DNA of 64,000 bases, taken from positions 62,001 through 126,000 of the forward strand of contig CAKOHE010000029.1 of the NCBI GenBank assembly GCA_934047225.1. The letters are read 5' to 3'. The notes below the pieces were generated by a model. It saw nothing but the letters and a program-made list of their open reading frames with translations, did no database searches and was not told the DNA's origin. Below are positions 1 to 11,412 of this stretch, in pieces; position 1 is the stretch's first letter, and each line of letters begins with the position of its first letter. A program made the position numbers and the translations under genes. This DNA comes from Ypsolopha sequella. Its lineage: Eukaryota; Arthropoda; Insecta; Lepidoptera; Ypsolophidae.

Positions 1-131
1 TGCAAAAAAAAACAAAAACAAAAAAAACAAATTTAAAAAGAAAGCTTAATGTGTTTTTAAATAATTGAACTTTAATCAAAGTTTAAGTATTTGTCACATT
101 AATTTAGTTTGATTTGCAACTAATAAGATTA

Positions 132-221
132 ATGGGTGTGAAAGAAGCGAAAGATGTGTGTCAGGATCGTAACAGATGGAAATCCGAAATCTGTGCCTAC
201 CCCTCTGAGAGACAAAGGTGA
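132..221 (+). mobile_element. 3' end of a LINE endonuclease-reverse transcriptase ORF
   Basis: A 29-codon open stretch ending in TGA carries the signature EAKDVCQDR ... AYPS. The same C-terminal peptide recurs at 26007-26096 (+) and 35511-35600 (-), each time ending at the same codon. In lepidopteran genomes I know this as the last codons of a non-LTR endonuclease-reverse-transcriptase ORF, kept in 5'-truncated copies. The rest of the element is absent. The A-rich stretch before it (1-50) is unrelated simple sequence. The identity of the family is recalled, not searched. Confidence 0.65.
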
Positions 222-327
222 GTACCTATATAATATGTATCTATAAATCCTGTTGAAGTTTTCGCAGTATCCACTATCCATGCGTCAATATCGGTTCACG
301 CAAATACAAAATGCAACGTTGCCAAAT

Positions 328-774
328 TTAATAGCATGGCTTGTAATAGAGAAGGCTATGGTTTAACACACAATAATAGGGGGGCAGCCTTAAAATTTCA
401 TGCCCAGCCTCAGCCGCTATTTTGTCGATGACGTATTTCTTTTCAAACTTTTGATTTTCTACAATTTCCAACAACTTCTTAATAATTATTTTCTCAGGTA
501 TAGTAACATGACGCCTTCTTAAAAAAGCTATTATATCCGCTTTTCTTGTATTTGTGTTGGGAATTTTTTCGTCTTGCCGGCTATGATAAGACGCATTATC
601 CATAACGATAACGCTGTTGGCAGGGATATTGGGTAAGAGCTGCTCTATGAACCATCTTTCAAACAATTCCGAACACATGTCTTCGTGATAGTCTGCACTT
701 AAGTTTTTCAAATGTTTGCTCGAGACAAGAAGAGCCCTTGGAATCCAACCATTTTCAGTGGATACATAGATAGA
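328..774 (-). pseudogene. Truncated DDE transposase (IS630/Tc1-mariner superfamily)
   Basis: The minus-strand frame encodes about 145 residues of a DDE_3-type endonuclease core. The second catalytic aspartate lies in the block [13 protein letters not shown], and the frame runs to [10 protein letters not shown], where this family usually continues PIE with the third catalytic acid. Here the frame reads NHS and ends, so the third acid is lost. Upstream, the coding sequence stops abruptly where the tetranucleotide array begins near 762, and the remaining N-terminal residues are translated microsatellite. The first catalytic aspartate is missing. Such an enzyme would cut and rejoin transposon ends in the nucleus; this copy cannot be active. 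Confidence 0.75.
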
Positions 775-3556
775 TAGATAGATAGATAGATACATAGATA
801 GGTAGATAGGTAGATAGGTAGATAGGTAGATAGGTAGATAGGTAGATAGGTAGATAGGTAGATAGGTAGATAGGTAGATCGGTAGATCGGTAGATAGGTA
901 GATAGGTAGATAGGTAGATAGGTAGATAGGTAGATAGGTAGATAGGTAGATAGGTAGATCGGTAGATCGGTAGATCGGTAGATCGGTAGATAGGTAGATA
1001 GGTAGATAGGTAGATCGGTAGATCGGTAGATTCGGTAGATAGGTAGGTAGGTAGGTAGGTAGATAGGTAGATAGGTAGATAGGTAGGTAGGTAGGTAGGT
1101 AGGTAGGTAGGTAGATTGGTAGATAGGTAGGTAGGTAGATAGGTAGATAGGTAGATAGGTAGATAGGTAGATTGGTAGGTAGGTAGGTAGGTAGGTAGGC
1201 AGGTAGGTAGGTAGGTAGGTAGGTAGGTAGGTAGGTAGGTAGGTAGGTAGGTAGGTAGGTAGATAGGTAGATTGGTAGATTGGTAGGTAGGTAGGTAGGT
1301 AGGTAGGTAGGTAGGTAGGTAGGTAGGTAGGTAGGTAGGTAGGTAGGTAGGTAGGTAGGTAGGTAGGTAGGTAGGTAGGTAGGTAGATATGGTAGGTAGG
1401 TAGGTAGGTAGGTAGATTGGTAGATTGGTAGATTGGTAGATTGGTAGATTGGTGGATTGGTAGATTGGTAGATTGGTAGATTGGCAGATTGGCAGATTGG
1501 TAGATTGGTAGATTGGTAGATTGGTAGATTGGCAGATTGGCAGATTGGCAGATTGGTAGATTGGTAGATTGGTAGATTGGTAGATTGGTAGATTGGTAGA
1601 TTGGTAGATTGGTAGATTGGTAGATTGGTAGATTAGTAGATTAGTAGATTGGTAGATTGGTAGATTGGTAGATTGGTAGATTGGTAGGTAGGTAGGTAGG
1701 TAGGTAGATAGGTAGATAGGTAGATAGGTAGATCGGCAGATCGGTAGATAGGTAGGTAGGTAGGTAGGTAGGTAGATAGGTAGATAGGTAGATAGGTAGG
1801 TAGGTAGGTAGGTAGATAGGTAGATAGGTAGATAGGTAGGTAGGTAGGTAGGTAGGTAGGTAGGTAGGTAGGTAGGTAGATTGGTAGATAGGTAGGTAGG
1901 TAGATAGGTAGATAGGTAGATAGGTAGATAGGTAGATTGGTAGATTGGTAGATTGGTAGATTGGTAGATTGGAAGATTGGTAGATTGGTAGGTAGGTAGG
2001 TAGGTAAGTAGGTAGGTAGGTAGGTGATAGGTAGATAGGTAGATAGGTAGGTAGGTAGATAGGTAGGTAGGTAGGTAGGTAGGTAGGTAGGTAGATAGGT
2101 AGATAGGTAGATAGGTAGATAGGTAGATAGGTAGATAGGTAGATAGGTAGATCGGTAGATCGGTAGATAGGTAGATCGGTAGATAGGTAGATAGGTAGAT
2201 AGGTAGATCGGTAGATCGGTAAATAGGTAGGTAGGTAGGTAGGTAGATAGGTAGATAGGTAGATAGGTAGGTAGGTAGGTAGGTAGGTAGATTGGTAGAT
2301 AGGTAGGTAGGTAGATAGGTAGATAGGTAGATAGGTAGGTAGGTAGGTAGTTAGGTAGGTAGGTAGGTAGGTAGGTAGGTAGGTAGGTAGATATGGTAGG
2401 TAGGTAGGTAGGTAGGTAGATTGGTAGATTGGTAGATTGGTAGATTGGTAGATTGGTAGATTGGTAGATTGGCAGATTGGTAGATTGGTAGATTGGTAGA
2501 TTGGCAGATTGGCAGATTGGTAGATTGGTAGATTGGTAGATTGGTAGATTGGCAGATTGGCAGATTGGTAGATTGGTAGATTGGTAGATTGGTAGATTGG
2601 TAGATTGGTAGATTGGTAGATTGGTAGATTAGTAGATTAGTAGATTGGTAGATTGGTAGATTGGTAGATTGGTAGATTGATAGGTAGGTAGGTAGGTAGG
2701 TAGGTAGGTAGGTAGGTAGGTAGGTAGATAGGTAGATAGGTAGATAGGTAGATAGGTAGATAGGTAGATAGGTAGATTGGTAGATTGGTAGATTGGTAGA
2801 TAGGTAGATTGGTAGATTGGTAGATTGGTAGATTGGTAGATTGGTAGATTGGTAGATTGGTAGATTGGTAGATTGGTAGATTGGTAGATTGGTAGATTGG
2901 TAGATTGGTAGATTGGTAGATTGGTAGGTAGGTAGGTAGGTAGGTAGGTAGGTAGGTAGGTAGGTAGGTAGGTAGGTAGGTAGGTAGGTAGGTAGGTAGG
3001 TAGGTAGGTAGGTAGGTAGGTAGGTAGGTAGGTAGGTAGATAGGTAGATTGGTAGATTGGTAGGTAGGTAGGTAGGTAGGTAGGTAGGTAGGTAGGTAGG
3101 TAGGTAGGTAGGTAGTAAGGTAGGTAGGTAGGTAGGTAGGTAGGTAGGTAGGTAGATAGGTAGATAGGTAGATAGGTAGATTGGTAGATTGGTAGATTGG
3201 TAGATTGGTAGATTGGTAGATTGGTAGATTGGTAGATTGGTAGGTAGGTAGGTAGGTAGGTAGGTAGGTAGGTAGGTAGGTAGGTGATAGGTAGATAGGT
3301 AGATAGGTAGGTAGTTAGATAGGTAGGTAGATAGGTAGGTAGGTAGGTAGGTAGGTAGGTAGGTAGGTAGGTAGATAGGTAGATAGGTAGGTAGGTAGAT
3401 AGGTAGATAGGTAGATAGGTAGATTGGTAGATTGGTAGATTGGTAGATTGGTAGATTGGTAGATTGGTAGATTGGTAGATTGGTAGATTGGCAGATTGGT
3501 AGATTGGTAGATTGGTAGATTGGTAGATTGGTAGGTAGGTAGGTAGGTAGGTAGGT
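759..3556. repeat. ~2.8 kb GGTA/GATA/GATT tetranucleotide microsatellite
   Basis: The stretch begins as pure GATA, then alternates GGTA with GATA, GATC and GATT units in blocks. Blocks of GGTAGATT and pure GGTA alternate and reappear (for example 1400-1690 and 2400-2680 share the same succession), which suggests segmental duplication inside the array as well as slippage. Long open frames on the minus strand translate only to Tyr/Leu/Pro/Ser/Thr/Ile/Asn/Gln repeats and are not genes. It abuts the truncated transposase on the left and the 20-bp minisatellite on the right. Confidence 0.98.
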
Positions 3557-4108
3557 AAGACAGTACTTGGCCCGTACAGACAGTACTCGACACATACAGA
3601 CGGTACTTCCCATACAGACAGTACTTGGCCCATACAGACAGTACTTGGCCCGTACAGACAGTACTTGGCCCGTACAGACAGTACTCGACACATTCAGACA
3701 GTACTTGACCCGTACATACAGTACTCGACACATTCAGACAGTACTTCCCGTACAGACAGTACTCGACACATTCAGACAGTACTTGGCCCGCACAGACAGT
3801 ACTCGACACATTCAGACAGTACTTGACCCGTACAGACAGTACTTGACCCGTACATACAGTACTCGACACATTCAGACAGTACTTGACCCGTACATACAGT
3901 ACTCGACACATTCAGACAGTACTTCCCGTACAGACAGTACTCGACACATTCAGACAGTACTTGGCCCGCACAGACAGTACTCGACACATAGTACTTGACC
4001 CGTACATACAGTACTCGACACATACAGACAGTACTTGGCCTGTACAGACAGCACTCGACACATTCAGACAGTACTTGACCCGCACAGACAGTACTCGACA
4101 CATTCAGA
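3557..4108. repeat. 20-bp minisatellite array, locus 1
   Basis: About 27 tandem units of roughly 20 bp. The unit core is CAGTACT followed by either TGGCCCGTACAGA or CGACACATTCAGA. The two unit types alternate irregularly, with short deletions (the CTTCCC variant). The same unit recurs in the same orientation at 31036-31250. Long ORFs through it on both strands are by-products of a period that lacks stops. No gene is proposed. Confidence 0.95.
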
Positions 4109-4189
4109 AACGAGGTTGAACCGATGACGCCCGGATATCATGACGAAGTCGATTCGAGCACGCGCTAAAATGTGGCGCGATAAAATGGC

Positions 4190-4260
4190 GTCTGGCAAGA
4201 TATAAAAGAGGGTACACGCGGTTCAACCACACTTCTCTTCGAAACGCGGACGCAGAACGT
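4190..4260 (+). promoter_or_regulatory. Candidate TATA promoter of an unknown transcription unit
   Basis: GATATAAAAGAGG at about 4198 is followed 25-35 bases later by a pyrimidine-rich, initiator-like CACTTCTCTTCG. A 330-base AU-rich leader then runs to the first ATG of the Q-rich reading frame. It could be a host promoter or the promoter inside a degraded LTR; no matching second LTR was seen in the window. Confidence 0.4.
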
Positions 4261-4588
4261 CATTCTGTCCGAATACGTTGTGATTTTAGTTGATTTACAA
4301 AGTGAACTTCTGTATATTAGTTAGAATTGTGAAAAGCCTATTAAAGTTATATAAAGTGAACTTTTATGTACTGAATAAAATCGTGAACTACAAAGTGTGC
4401 TATTTGTTGAATCAGTGAATATAACGTGGAAAGCTTCTGAGTAGTTTTATTTTTAAAACTGCGAAAGAAGTCAAGAAGAACGACGGTATCGCACAGTGAA
4501 ACATCGACAGGCAAAACGACGCCGATGGTATGATCAAAGAAGAAGTTCCAAGGAAAGGATTTTGCCAACGAACAATCCTGTCACTGGA

Positions 4589-5020
4589 ATGTCATCAACT
4601 ACGCTTCAATCAAATCAGCGGCAAGGTAAGGATGGAAACCGATCGAGGTTATTGGATTTGGGCCAAACACAAGCTACCAATTGCCAAGAGCAGCAATACC
4701 ATGAGCGGCGTAATCCACGGGTAGTGCAAGTTCGTGAAGAGTGGTGCCACCAATTGCAGCAGCAGCAGCAGCAGCCAAATAATGCTCGCGAACGAAAAGA
4801 CAAGCAGCTGAGGCAGCCTCGGCCAACAGTTTTCGGTGACCAGAGGGACCAGCAGCCACGTGAATACCAGGAAAGAAGATCACGTAGTCCATCTTTTTCT
4901 CTAAACGATTTGACTCATATGCGATTTCATGCGGTGTCTCTGGATTTGCAGACGTTACGTGGTTTAGTTGTTCCAGTACAAACACAATGGGTTCAAATAG
5001 TATTCGATGTTTCTCTTTAA
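4589..5020 (+). CDS. Hypothetical Gln/Arg-rich protein (unrecognised)
   Basis: From the ATG at 4589 a 143-codon frame stays open to TAA. It has a hydrophilic Q/R/N-rich body with a seven-glutamine run near 4755-4775, then RRSRSPSFS and a less biased tail. GC content and codon texture are higher than in the flanks, and the frame sits about 380 bases after a good TATA box, which is why it is listed. A strong splice donor (CAAG|GTAAGG, about 4623) lies inside it, so the true product may instead splice away after about 12 codons; an overlapping frame with ATG at 4530 also runs into that donor. It could be a retroelement gag remnant. No domain is recognised. Confidence 0.3.
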   Translation: MSSTTLQSNQRQGKDGNRSRLLDLGQTQATNCQEQQYHERRNPRVVQVREEWCHQLQQQQQQPNNARERKDKQLRQPRPTVFGDQRDQQPREYQERRSRSPSFSLNDLTHMRFHAVSLDLQTLRGLVVPVQTQWVQIVFDVSL

Positions 5021-5737
5021 CTAGTCTTTCTTTTTCTTCTGAACTCAGGTTATGATTATTTTTAACTTTTATTATTTCTGTTTCTTCCCCAATCGGAAAG
5101 CCTCTTACTGAATTCGGAATGATGTTGCACCAATGTTACTAGCCACACTTCATCCCAAAGAAGATTGATTCTTTGTAATTCTTTGACTAGTAATTATACT
5201 TGTTGAATAGTTTTGGGTGCTTGTTTGGCCAATGTTTCTACCATATTGAATTACCAATTTTATTGAAGCGAAGGTAAACAAATTTTATAAGGTAGACAAG
5301 GTGGGAAATGGTTTAACAGATATTTGCATATTGATTAGTTTATAGGAATCACTGCAGCTGTAATGTGGCGTAAATTTTTTATTCAATATTCAGACACGAA
5401 TTTTTTACCATCTTATTAATAGTGTACGTTTATGCAAGGATATTATTTTATGAAATATATCTGTAAGCATTCGGCTTTTCTTTATAAGTATTTATAGATT
5501 TAGCAATACCTATTAAAATATAAACATAAACGAATTAAAGCAAGTTATATTTCGAGCCGCCTTGTGCTCAGCATAAGTTATTTAATTTAAGGAAGCCAAT
5601 TTATGTTTATTATAGTTCCCCGTTTAATCAAAATGTATTTTTTTTATAAGAATAAAATTATATAATATAAAAATTACTTTTTGTAAATAGCGTGTTTTAT
5701 TTTTATTTCCTGAAGCTCTCTACTGACATTTACATTT
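5021..5737. other. AT-rich non-coding stretch
   Basis: No open frame, repeat or splice pattern that I can support. Long T and A runs, with ATAAA-type words near 5650-5690. Confidence 0.6.
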
Positions 5738-6103
5738 CCATCATCCATCCATCAGCCTAGTTTGTCCACTGCTGGACATAAGCCTTTCCAGGACTTTGCC
5801 ACTCCCGGCGTAATCCTGAAAGAATTGCCCATACTCACACACGCTGGGCAGGCGGGTTGGTGAGTGCGGTGCCGGAACCCTCGCACCAGTGACGACGCTG
5901 CCCGTCACCAGTCTGTTCCATATAAGGCCCGGCTGTTAGGGATGGATATACCGCCATCCATCTGTCTCAGGCATGGTAGGACTCCTGGTTTTTTGCCTGT
6001 GAGCTGTCCTCTTACTCTCCTCCGAATTACTCCGAGGGGGTCTCCAAGTAAGATGGGGTACCTCCACAGTCGAGCCCGGCATCAGATTGGTCGACACCAA
6101 CAA
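5738..6103 (-). mobile_element. ~365-bp dispersed repeat, copy 1, ending in a CATC tail
   Basis: The block starts with CATCCATCCATC and the words for 'AYVQ' typical of an endonuclease-reverse-transcriptase C-terminus (reading minus). It then runs through a conserved ~300-bp body. The same body is present in opposite orientation at 16244-16606 at roughly 90% identity by eye. It is a LINE 3' region or a SINE-like element using that tail; the 5' end lies near 6103. Confidence 0.75.
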
Positions 6104-6836
6104 AGCTCATCGCAGGTATTCGCGCCGTTTTTGAGTAGAGATTTGTGTGAAGGTAGCCGGTCTTCCTTTATCCCATGGACGTACTTTATCCTTTATGCTT
6201 TAGTCAAAGCTTGGCATATTAATGTCAAGTCATGTCACAATACAAACGCCAACTTTTTAAGGCGAATGGATACGCCAACTGCAATTTGGACCTGTCTTTG
6301 AAGGCCTCCTCCTCCCACACGGGTGGTCCAAAAACTTTCATAAAAATATATGATAGGCATTATAGTCAAAAATTAATTTTAAGTTTCATAAACTGTTTTT
6401 CTACTGTAAGCTTTGACAAAAAAAAATAGAAAGTCATCGAGAGTTTCACATGATTAACACAAGAATTCTCTTACTCCTTCCAAACGCCTAAAGCGATTTT
6501 AATTATTATTTCACCAAATTATAGGAAATTCTTAGATCTAAATAATTTAAGTTCAAATTTTTTTTTCTGTTCATGGCGTCCATGTGAAAAGTATTATTTT
6601 GTCCTACTTTGCGCTAGCCGGAGACGCAGTGGTTGTTGTAACAGCCACTTATCAAGGCACGCTGAAGTGAACATTATTTCAATGTCATTTCCGTTGATAT
6701 TTGTACCGACACACATCGAGTTGCTTATTTAGCGTGGTCATGTTTAAAGTAACAATGTTTCAGAGTGGGTCAGAATTAGTTTCCGCGACCCTACATAGTT
6801 ATGTTAAAATAGGATTTATATATTATACCGGTACTT
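6104..6836. other. Non-coding stretch
   Basis: AT-rich sequence without a supportable gene. It contains a short CCTCCTCCTCCC tract and ordinary A/T runs. Confidence 0.5.
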
Positions 6837-6995
6837 ATGTGGGACGCGACCTGTGTAGATACACTGGCCCCATCCCGCATCAATGCGACCTCAACTAGGG
6901 CTGGCGCGGCAGCAGCTGCAGCAGAGGCCTCCAAGAGACGCACATATGCAGCTTTAGGGGATGGCTACAGATTTGTGCCTTTTGGGGTAATATTA
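6837..6995 (+). mobile_element. Fragment of a LINE reverse transcriptase ORF, C-terminal region
   Basis: The frame reads WDATCVDTLAPS, then AGAAAAAAEASKRRTYAAL and YRFVPFGV. This is the stretch that follows the zinc knuckle in a common arthropod reverse-transcriptase ORF family (VDTLA.S ... GAAA..AE..K..KY..L ... F.P..). Both ends break off, so it is a 50-codon relic. Confidence 0.6.
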
Positions 6996-6999
6996 ACAA

Positions 7000-7699
7000 G
7001 TAAGAAAGAGACAGAATATAGTGTTGAAATGATATTGATTTGTTTTTGTACATTCTAACATTATATTTTTATTCTTTATTGTACACAAATAAAAAACATA
7101 TTATTTGCATACTGTACTTCGAGATATCATGTACATGGGCGAGCTTATCTCTAAAAAGAGATTTCTTCCAGCAAAGCCGGATTGATAAAGTCATAATAAA
7201 AAGTAGACATACATACGTGTACATTAAAATATTTTAATACACTTACAGCCTATGATTGCGTTGCAAAACCTGCCACCTCATTAAACAACCAGACACAACA
7301 GTCAATACTCACCACACCGTATTCATCGACTAATATTTCTACAAGACCTTGATGAAACATGCAACCCTACGTCTATTTCTTTATCTAAAGAAGCCTTGAT
7401 GCAGCTAGATGACCATCACTACATTATGTCATTCCCGAAACCATTGAAAGTGCAGCTAAGTTGCAGACAAGAATACCAGCACATCCTGTAAGCAAGTTAC
7501 ATTGCAACCTCTTTATATGCCCAAGCCACCGAAGCATTCCTTTTTCTACTCTATTTATAGTTTAAATTGTGAATATCATCTGAGCGATGCATTTTAGAGA
7601 TTGCGATTCTTATGAAAAGTGTCGAGTATTGTCAGCTGACTAATATGTGATAACTAATTACACCACGCTTAATTATGACTTTATCAAATATAATTATTT
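7000..7699. other. Non-coding stretch
   Basis: No supportable gene or repeat. Short ORFs here have no coding features. Confidence 0.5.
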
Positions 7700-7704
7700 C
7701 CCAT

Positions 7705-7812
7705 GTCCATCCATACATCCATCAGCCTGTCTTCGTCCACTGCTGGACCTTTATAGGCCTTTCCAATATTTCGCCACTGTTGGCGGGCCTCCTGGAAGAA
7801 ATGCCCATACTC
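7705..7812 (-). mobile_element. LINE 3' tail fragment
   Basis: CATCCATACATCCATCAGCCTG followed by the GTCCACTGCTGGAC signature. On the minus strand this is the degenerate end of the 'EAYVQQW' LINE ORF plus its GATG tail. It is the same family as 30186, 42615 and 62890. Confidence 0.7.
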
Positions 7813-8596
7813 ACACAAAACTACGCGAGTACAATACTTCTGTTCCATTTTGGTGTTCTAGCAGGCCTACAAACTTGAAATTTTGCATGCGGTTAGTGTT
7901 AAGCATAGACGTTCGTCCATGGTATCGACTGTAAATATTTTTTATACGTCCAATAAATTGGAATTTTCGGAATTCAGAAAATCTGTAGATACGCCTTTTC
8001 AGTTTGATGCCCTCGATATCACCGGTTTCGCCTTGCGGCATTATCAAGAAACAATAAAGAAATTAAATGAATGAATTTTAAATGAAAATAAGAGTGATGT
8101 AACTGTGAAACCGTATGTACAAGTATTATTTATCAAAATTACAATTTCACGGCTTTAACAATTTACCTGCGACGTACCTATTATTCTAAATTCCCGACCG
8201 CGACGACGAACTGTTGTAGACACATTCAAATTCCTGACGGGATGACGAAATGTTAGGGGTGGTCCTGTTTGGTCCGCATTTGGAATTTGGACCCTCCTTT
8301 TTAACCTGTATTAGGTTATTGTTAGCTTAAAACGAGGGTCCAAAGAATTGTAAAAATTACTTGTGTATAAATAAAAAAATTGTATTTGGAGTCATAAAAC
8401 TTCACGTTATCGAAAGAGTTCAAAATATTTCTAAAAATGTATTAAATAAAAAATAGTCTCAGTCTTTCATTTATTTATTCAAATAAATGTACATTTTACA
8501 TGAAAGCGCTATAAATAAGCTACAGTGCAAGGACATTGGCAGTTAAAGCATTTTGGCAAGATTAGGGGAATCTGAACCAAACACATGTACAGGCAG

Positions 8597-8708
8597 CGGC
8601 AGTAAATAATGCACATCGGCTATCTTCGGCTTCGTCTCTCTCACCGGACTGTTAGTGCTTCGTGCGACAGAGATGACGCTACGATACGATGTGCATTATT
8701 TACTGCCG
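8597..8708. mobile_element. 112-bp MITE with 22-bp terminal inverted repeats
   Basis: CGGCAGTAAATAATGCACAT(CG) at 8597 is repeated as its exact reverse complement ending at 8708. The interior is unique and GC-rich compared with the flanks. No target duplication could be fixed with confidence. Confidence 0.8.
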
Positions 8709-9639
8709 GGACCTACATATGTTATTTTGAAATTCTCGACCAGCCTTATAAAATAATTAAATACATCAAATAGTTGGTTATCATCTTTGAGAACTAATGC
8801 AGTATGCCCACTTTACCGGACATGTCTCTTGTAGAGAGGGGGAACGAAAATACAAACAGAAATAAAATGTCAGCTTTCGGATGATTTTGTTGCAATAATT
8901 AGGTTACGTATAGCCATAAAAAAAATACATGTTTTTGGTTGAACTTTAAGGTATTCATTTTCCAGAAACCACGTTAATCGATTCATATTTGTACTGTCAA
9001 TGAATTTTTTGTAACCCTCTATTGCACACTTCTTATTGATTTTGTTTCAGGTATCGCTTTCGCGATTTTGTTGGTTTTTTTTTAATAAAATTAGTGTGAA
9101 TGATATCTATTCATTTTCCAAATACCACGTTATTCGGGTCAAAAAAGCACCCCCTTTTTCCAAAAATACGTAAATCCACTGATGCAGTCAGCGGCAGCAA
9201 GATATTGTCAGTCTACGCCTAGCGTTGGCGCCCGTAAGACGTGGAACCTGTGCCCTTTTTTGCAAGCTATAAATATGTCCCAAAACTACTTCAAAACACA
9301 TTGAAATTAATTTTATAAAGTTATATTTCGAGGAGCATCATATTCCTGCCGTTAAAAACTCAACAAAATATGCGTATGAGTGATTTAGCTACATCGTGCC
9401 ATAGTCATAACAACAAAACTGAATGAATTTGGAATGAATTCATACTTTTATGCGGGAAAATAATATATGTTACTCTAAAAGAATAATTTTGTGATCGTTA
9501 TTGAAACCCAAATTAATTTACTTATACTTACTGAGATCTGTAACAAAGGTCAATGACCTTTTCGTGAAATTACCCTCTAGTATTGGCTCACCATTTCAGG
9601 TCCAATAAGTGAAGTTTTTTGCAAATTATATAGGTACAC
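8709..9639. other. AT-rich non-coding stretch
   Basis: Two similar phrases (CATTTTCCAgAAACCACGTTA near 8955 and CATTTTCCAaATACCACGTTA near 9112) form a diverged direct repeat about 155 bp apart. Nothing else is supportable. Confidence 0.5.
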
Positions 9640-11412
9640 TTACTTGGGATAAATCGCCAAGCATTTAAAATATAGAAATTTATTTTAAAATATTTGCAGT
9701 GCATGGCAAAATTATTAGATCGTAGATAATCCTGTCGGTACATGTTCAGGTTCTGTTACGCAAAATGAAAACAATGAAACTCTTTTAGGATTAATTTGTT
9801 ATCCCTATGTTTGTCTGTGTGTCCGTTTGTCTAGACAATTTTTTCTGGGTAAAATTAATAAATACCAATATAAACGGCCCTCTATAGAGCTGTAAAAACA
9901 TACTTTTGACGTTTTTATTTATATTAGGTTTTAGGTTTTTACGTTTTTCATACAAATTTTCTCACTATGAAAATGTAGGGATGAACACTTGAGATAATAT
10001 TTTGCATTTAAAAGTCAACACAGAAAGGAATTGTTGAACAAATAATGTAAAAAATATGAAAACCATGTTGTTCTATTCTAAAGGGATTAATTATCTACTG
10101 TTCAATGTGGCGATAGCTTTGTTTATTTTTTTCCTTGAATTATTTTTTACTAAGGTAACAAATAGTTTAATACAAGGTTTTCCTTAAGAGGTCCCTTTAC
10201 CCCTGTATTTTTCTTAAAATTCATACAACAGGTATAAACCGAATGTGAAGTCTACAGCTTATTTTCTTCATATCTTTTTTCATGAGTATATTCTAGTGAC
10301 ATCTACCTACGTCTCTATACAGCCCAAAAAGCAAAATTTTATAAAACACCATCATAATAGCTGTCAGGATATCGTCAATATTGCCTCGTTTTTACACAAA
10401 GTTTAACAAGTTTGTATATTTTTATCTATACTGGAAATAAAAAAGAGAGAAATACAGGCGTCGTTCATGTAAATATGACTAAGTTTACACACTTTGCTAA
10501 GTATAAACAATTACCGTTTCATGGAAAACTGTTTTGACCTGAAACCATTTCACAAATTCAATTAACTTATTTTGAATATCTTGTCATCTTGCACTTTTTG
10601 ATGAGAAATACAATTTCAATAAGTAAAAATACAACTTTTAGTTAAGAAAACTGATAATTAAAAGTCTGCTGTATGCATTAACATATTTTTAATTATATTA
10701 CAATAATAATAAAATAATTGGCTTATCCGTCGTCGTGATACCAGCCGTAAATGTCTTAAATAATCTGATATCACGCTTATGGAAAACCCAATTATTTTGA
10801 AGATACCATAATATCATTAAAATATGTTTATGCATATAGCAAACTTTTAACAATAAATTGTCTTAGCTAAAAGTTGTACTTTACCGTTATAATTATTTCT
10901 TAATATTTTGTTACAAATTCGGAGAAATAGCCCTTAACCTTAACCTTGTATGAAAATATTTGTTATCTTTGTAACAAAGAAAAAATAAATAAACAAAGCT
11001 ATCGCCACATTGAACAAACAGTAAATTATTAATCCCTTTAGAATAGAAAGATATGGTTTTATATTTTTTACATTATTTGTTCTACAGTTCCTTTCTGTGC
11101 TTTCTTTCAAATGCAAAATATTATGTGAAGTGTTGATCTCTATATTTTCATAAGGAGAAAATTTGTATGAAAAAGTTAAACAAAAGGCCATAAAAACGTT
11201 ATAAATGTATATTTTACAGGGCTGTAAATATTAGCATTTATTGATTTTACCCAGAAAAATTGCCTAGACAAACGGACAAACAGACAAACATAGGGACAAC
11301 AAATTAATCTTAAAAGAGTTTTGTTTTTTAATTTTGCGTAAAGGGACCTGAACATTTCAAACTATAATACAAATAAATTTCTATATTTTAACACTTGGCG
11401 ATTTATCCCAAG
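9640..11412. mobile_element. ~1.8 kb foldback element with ~500-bp inverted arms
   Basis: The left arm (about 9640-10195) is repeated in reverse complement at about 10925-11412. Anchor words include TTGGGATAAATCGCCAAG at 9655 against CTTGGCGATTTATCCCAA at 11395, the CAAACGGAC/TGTTTGTC blocks, and GCTATCGCCACATTGAAC at 10998. The ~730-bp centre contains a second, smaller inverted repeat (about 10622-10880, arms built on ACTTTTAG ... CTAAAAGT). No transposase frame is present; the 83-codon minus ORF at 10940-11191 is arm sequence. It is a long-TIR or foldback non-autonomous DNA transposon. Confidence 0.85.

Noticed and set aside
2351..3733. 460-codon and 354-codon minus ORFs rich in Tyr/Leu/Pro/Thr/Ser
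   Set aside because: Pure translation of the tetranucleotide array; the repeat unit has no stop in these frames.
3567..4119. Overlapping ORFs on both strands with CTGQVLS / RQYLARTDS peptides
   Set aside because: They translate the 20-bp minisatellite; the same peptides appear at 31036-31560 wherever the repeat occurs.
4496..4588. N-terminal extension of the Q-rich frame starting at 4496
   Set aside because: The first codon is GTG; a eukaryotic start is more likely at ATG 4589.
10940..11191. 83-codon minus ORF
   Set aside because: Lies entirely in an arm of the foldback element and is interrupted in the partner arm.
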